A stretch of 64,000 nt of DNA, taken from an uncultured Bacteroidales bacterium (GTDB taxonomy: Bacteria; Bacteroidota; Bacteroidia; Bacteroidales; F082). How positions within the stretch are numbered: the stretch's first letter is position 1; every line of letters begins with the position of its first letter. Location of the stretch: contig CAJOIF010000005.1 in assembly GCA_905234765.1 (NCBI GenBank), forward strand, positions 61,558 through 125,557, in the 5' to 3' direction. This document shows positions 61,939 to 64,000 of the stretch, piece by piece. The translations under genes and the position numbers were made by a program. The notes under the pieces were generated by a model. That model was not told where the DNA came from. It was given only the letters and a program-made list of their open reading frames with translations, and ran no database searches.

Positions 61939-62552
61939 AGAGAGACATCAACAGCAATCAATACATCTTCCTGTATGCCATCATCTTAATCGTTGTCGTG
62001 GCAGTCTTGCTCACGGCAACGGCGTTGTGGCTACAGCCTTTCCAAGACCGCAATGCGAAGAACGAGAAGCGCATCAACATCCTTACGGCGGCGGGCATCA
62101 CCAACGTCAATGCCAACAACGCTGCGCTGCTTTTTGAGCAACACTGCACCGCAGAATTCCTCTTGGACGAAAACGGTAATCCCATTGAGGGCGATGAAGG
62201 GTTACCTTTGTTCGTCATCGACCGCCAAACCAGCGTCATTCCCATGCGAGGCAACGGCCTTTGGGGTCCTATCTGGGGCTATATTGCCATTGCTTCCGAT
62301 GGTAAAACCATTGTCGGCGCCAACTTCGACCACAAGTCGGAGACCCCTGGCTTGGGTGGAGAAATCACGACCGAGAAGTTCCAGGGCCAGTTCGTCGGCA
62401 AACAAATCACGGAAAACGGCAGTCCGATTCCCGTCGAATTCGATGCCATCACGGGTGCGACCAAGACTTCAAACGGCGTTAAAGAAATGATTGACAGTAC
62501 TTTGGAGAAGTATTCGGCGTATTTGAAGAAATTTGCAGAGAGAGGAGAATAA
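61935..62552 (+). CDS. nqrC: Na+-NQR subunit C
   Basis: NqrC carries a covalently bound FMN on the periplasmic side. The 205-residue protein has one N-terminal membrane anchor (YIFLYAIILIVVVAVLLTATAL). The FMN-binding motif DAITGATKTSNGV is near residue 173, with the Thr of SGAT-type sites present as GATKTS. FDHKSETPGLGGEI and GLWGPIWGYIAI are also typical. It overlaps the nqrB stop by four bases (ATGA). It is shorter than some NqrC proteins (about 240-260), which is usual in Bacteroidetes. Confidence 0.94.
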   Translation: MKRDINSNQYIFLYAIILIVVVAVLLTATALWLQPFQDRNAKNEKRINILTAAGITNVNANNAALLFEQHCTAEFLLDENGNPIEGDEGLPLFVIDRQTSVIPMRGNGLWGPIWGYIAIASDGKTIVGANFDHKSETPGLGGEITTEKFQGQFVGKQITENGSPIPVEFDAITGATKTSNGVKEMIDSTLEKYSAYLKKFAERGE

Positions 62553-62555
62553 GCC

Positions 62556-63194
62556 ATGGCCAATTTCAAGAAACTCGTCATAGAACCCCTGCGTAAAACC
62601 AACCCCGTCACCGTGCTGGTGCTGGGCATCTGCTCATGCCTTGCCGTGACGGCCCAGTTGAAGCCCGCCTTGGTGATGGGTGCCTCCGTGACAGTGGTGA
62701 CGGCGCTCTCCAACCTCATCATCTCGCTGTTGCGCAAGGGCATCCCCAACCGCATCCGCATCATCGTGCAACTGGTGGTCGTGGCCACTTTGGTCATCTT
62801 GATCGACCAATTCTTGAAAGCCTTCGCCTATGATGTCAGCAAACAACTCTCTGTCTATGTGGGTCTTATCATCACCAACTGTATCATCATGGGGCGTTTG
62901 GAGGCCTTTGCTTTATCGCATGGTCCTTGGGAGTCGTTCTTGGATGGATTGGGTAACGGACTGGGTTACAGTTTGATACTCGTCATCGTGGCTTTCTTCC
63001 GCGAGTTATTCGGCTCGGGAACGCTGTTGGGGTATCAAGTCATCCCGCAGTCGTTCTACGAAGCAGGTTACCAAAACAATGGCTTGATGATTTTGCCACC
63101 GATGGCGCTTATAATAATGGGAGTAATTATCTGGATAAGCAATAAAGACGCGGGACACGGGACTGCGGGACACGAGACAACTACACAAAAATAA
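62556..63194 (+). CDS. nqrD: Na+-NQR subunit D, C-terminus altered by an inserted repeat
   Basis: NqrD is a six-span membrane subunit that holds part of an intramembrane iron centre. Conserved segments are [63 protein letters not shown] (with the conserved Cys) and [25 protein letters not shown]. The last 15 residues ([16 protein letters not shown]) do not look like NqrD; they are encoded by the inverted repeat at 63147-63178. The natural end was probably near WISNK. The gene starts three bases after nqrC. Confidence 0.93.
   Translation: MANFKKLVIEPLRKTNPVTVLVLGICSCLAVTAQLKPALVMGASVTVVTALSNLIISLLRKGIPNRIRIIVQLVVVATLVILIDQFLKAFAYDVSKQLSVYVGLIITNCIIMGRLEAFALSHGPWESFLDGLGNGLGYSLILVIVAFFRELFGSGTLLGYQVIPQSFYEAGYQNNGLMILPPMALIIMGVIIWISNKDAGHGTAGHETTTQK
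63147..63178. repeat. Left 32-nt terminal inverted repeat of the IVP element
   Basis: GACGCGGGACACGGGACTGC and then GGGACACGAGAC. It is the reverse complement of 63571-63602 at 28 of 32 positions; two of the four differences allow G-U pairing in RNA. It is read as the C-terminus of NqrD. Confidence 0.9.
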
Positions 63195-63201
63195 AAACCA
63201 C

Positions 63202-63564
63202 ATGCAAGCATTTGAAGACTTACGAATTTGGCAAGATGCACAAAACATTGCTTTACAAATATATAGTTTGTTCAAAGACAATAAAGACTATGGTTTTCGT
63301 GACCAGATTCAAAGGACTGCCATCTCCATATCGAACAACATAGCCGAAGGCTCCGAATACAACTCGGACAAGATTATGATACGCTACTTAAGAATTGCAA
63401 AAGGAAGTTGTGGAGAAGTGAAAAACATGCTTTATTTATGTCCAAAGATAGGTTATTGTGATGATGAAACATCCAAAAGTTTAATCAACAAGTGCAAATC
63501 TTTGTCAACTTCAATAGGAGCGTTCATCATCTATTTAGAAAACAATAACCGTAACAATAAGTAA
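63202..63564 (+). CDS. Four-helix-bundle protein (S23/intervening-sequence-protein family)
   Basis: This 120-residue protein matches the S23 or 'four helix bundle' family first known from intervening sequences inside 23S rRNA genes. Conserved parts are [42 protein letters not shown] and [18 protein letters not shown]. The family also includes the accessory Avd protein of diversity-generating retroelements; there is no reverse transcriptase here. The Avd-type basic-surface bundle suggests nucleic-acid binding, but its function is unproven. It lies between nqrD and nqrE inside inverted repeats and has markedly lower GC than its neighbours. There is no separate promoter that I can see, so expression would be from the nqr mRNA. 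Confidence 0.9.
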   Translation: MQAFEDLRIWQDAQNIALQIYSLFKDNKDYGFRDQIQRTAISISNNIAEGSEYNSDKIMIRYLRIAKGSCGEVKNMLYLCPKIGYCDDETSKSLINKCKSLSTSIGAFIIYLENNNRNNK

Positions 63565-63570
63565 AAGCCC

Positions 63571-63602
63571 GTCTCGCGTCCCGCAGTCTCGCGTCTCGCG
63601 TC
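63571..63602. repeat. Right 32-nt terminal inverted repeat of the IVP element
   Basis: GTCTCGCGTCCCGCAGTCTC and then GCGTCTCGCGTC start 6 nt after the stop of the four-helix-bundle gene and end 14 nt before nqrE. It is the inverse partner of 63147-63178. Confidence 0.9.
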
Positions 63603-63616
63603 AAAAACATCACCTC

Positions 63617-64000
63617 ATGAATCTCTTTAATCTCCTGATAAAATCGGTCTTTGTGGACAACATGATCTTCGCATACTTTTTGGGTATGTGTTCGTATCTT
63701 GCCGTCTCGAAGACCGTCAAGACCAGCGCAGGGTTGGGATTGGCCGTGACTTTTGTGCTGGTGGTGACTGTTCCCGTCAACTACTTGGTCAACAAATACT
63801 TATTAGCTCCTGGGGCTTTGGCGTGGATCAGCCCGGAGTTGGCCACCGTCGATTTGAGTTTCCTGACCTACATCATATTCATCGCCATCATCGCCGCTAT
63901 CGTTCAATTGTTGGAGATGGTGATCGAGACCTTCACTCCGACGTTGTATTCCGCCTTGGGCATCTTCCTGCCCTTGATAGCGGTCAACTGCGCCATCTTG
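63617..64000 (+). CDS. nqrE: Na+-NQR subunit E (3' end cut by window)
   Basis: NqrE is the membrane subunit homologous to NqrD and helps bind the intramembrane iron centre. The visible 128 residues begin [20 protein letters not shown], then [17 protein letters not shown], with the conserved [10 protein letters not shown]. They continue with [36 protein letters not shown] and [15 protein letters not shown], the second conserved Cys region. The frame is open to the window edge; about 75 residues should follow. Its start is 14 nt after the right inverted repeat of the inserted element, so its translation may depend on how that RNA stem is processed. Confidence 0.95.
   Translation, partial: MNLFNLLIKSVFVDNMIFAYFLGMCSYLAVSKTVKTSAGLGLAVTFVLVVTVPVNYLVNKYLLAPGALAWISPELATVDLSFLTYIIFIAIIAAIVQLLEMVIETFTPTLYSALGIFLPLIAVNCAIL

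Larger units (their letters stand above)
63147..63602. mobile_element. Inverted-repeat-bounded element carrying a four-helix-bundle gene
   Basis: A 456-bp unit lies between nqrD and nqrE. It consists of a 32-nt left repeat, a 120-codon four-helix-bundle gene and a 32-nt right repeat in inverse orientation. The gene is clearly AT-richer than the nqr genes on both sides. There is no transposase. The layout matches intervening sequences of 23S rRNA, in which such genes sit inside an RNA stem, but the host here is a protein-coding operon. Confidence 0.65.

Noticed and set aside
59273..63194. Rnf complex (rnfC and neighbours)
   Set aside because: The first gene looked RnfC-like at first sight, but the HPSGNIGTQ and ALCEF motifs and the following FMN-bearing NqrB and NqrC features identify Na+-NQR.
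63202..63564. Diversity-generating retroelement accessory protein (Avd)
   Set aside because: The four-helix-bundle fold is shared, but no reverse transcriptase or template repeat is present nearby.

Overview
The window looks like chromosomal DNA of an anaerobic, fermentative member of Bacteroidales. The sequence-based reasons are TAnnTTTG-type -7 boxes ahead of many genes, few Shine-Dalgarno sites, a type IX secretion (Por) sorting-domain protein, many SPII lipoproteins and outer-membrane barrels, Na+-NQR (nqrA-E), a fused gamma-alpha 2-oxoacid:ferredoxin oxidoreductase, a 2[4Fe-4S] ferredoxin and the [FeFe]-hydrogenase maturase HydE. Housekeeping genes are moderately GC-rich. The accessory stretches (about 1-7.7 kb, 12.6-18.7 kb, the ATPase genes and the 63.2 kb insert) are visibly AT-richer.

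Layout. 1-1004: hydE (cut by the window edge). 1034-3190: DUF1016 nuclease-like gene, a DinJ/YafQ-type toxin-antitoxin pair and a small XRE regulator. 3337-5839: four small exported proteins, two behind a repeated leader. 5852-7262: a DUF4143 AAA ATPase bracketed by direct repeats, followed by a truncated copy of the start of etfB. 7811-11731: etfB-etfA-microprotein-acyl-CoA dehydrogenase. 12605-18608: type III restriction-modification genes (mod-res), a second repeat-bracketed ATPase and an HsdM-tail-like small gene. 18761-23116: frr, a GT39-like membrane glycosyltransferase and pyrH. 23210-31605: T9SS cargo protein, mazG and an envelope cluster (PagL-like, DUF2807 lipoprotein, Tyr/Ser-rich lipoprotein, OmpP1/FadL). 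31669-36221: Zn-ribbon protein, Nif3-like, lpxK-punA-lpxH. 36318-42232: small lipoprotein, M20 peptidase, DsbD, TilS, flavin reductase. 42308-45601: korA and korB (both with broken frames) and ferredoxin. 45806-50727: lipoprotein, GH2 enzyme, and a two-gene unit of a small acidic protein with a protein kinase-AAA+ fusion. 50799-52043: third repeat-bracketed ATPase. 52107-59094: gyrB, a beta-barrel protein and a large TPR protein. 59273-64000: nqrABCD, an inserted intervening-sequence-type four-helix-bundle gene, then nqrE (cut by the window edge).

Together the core genes describe ferredoxin- and NADH-linked anaerobic energy metabolism (Kor, ferredoxin, Etf/acyl-CoA dehydrogenase, Na+-NQR, hydrogenase maturation) plus lipid A synthesis and envelope biogenesis.

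The most interesting structure is in the repeats. (1) Three separate AAA_14/DUF4143 ATPase genes are each tightly framed by their own private direct repeat. In two of them the upstream copy is a long palindrome overlapping the promoter. (2) A four-helix-bundle (23S rRNA intervening-sequence-protein-like) gene lies inside the nqr operon between 32-nt inverted repeats that would form a long RNA stem. A gene-less hairpin built from the same kind of repeat lies upstream of lpxK. (3) Two consecutive exported-protein genes carry a conserved leader of about 36 nt that can form an H-type pseudoknot, with both stem substitutions preserving pairing. (4) nqrA carries two dispersed palindromic repeats in frame. 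All calls come from reading the sequence and family knowledge; no database search was run. Positions of short sites may be off by a base.
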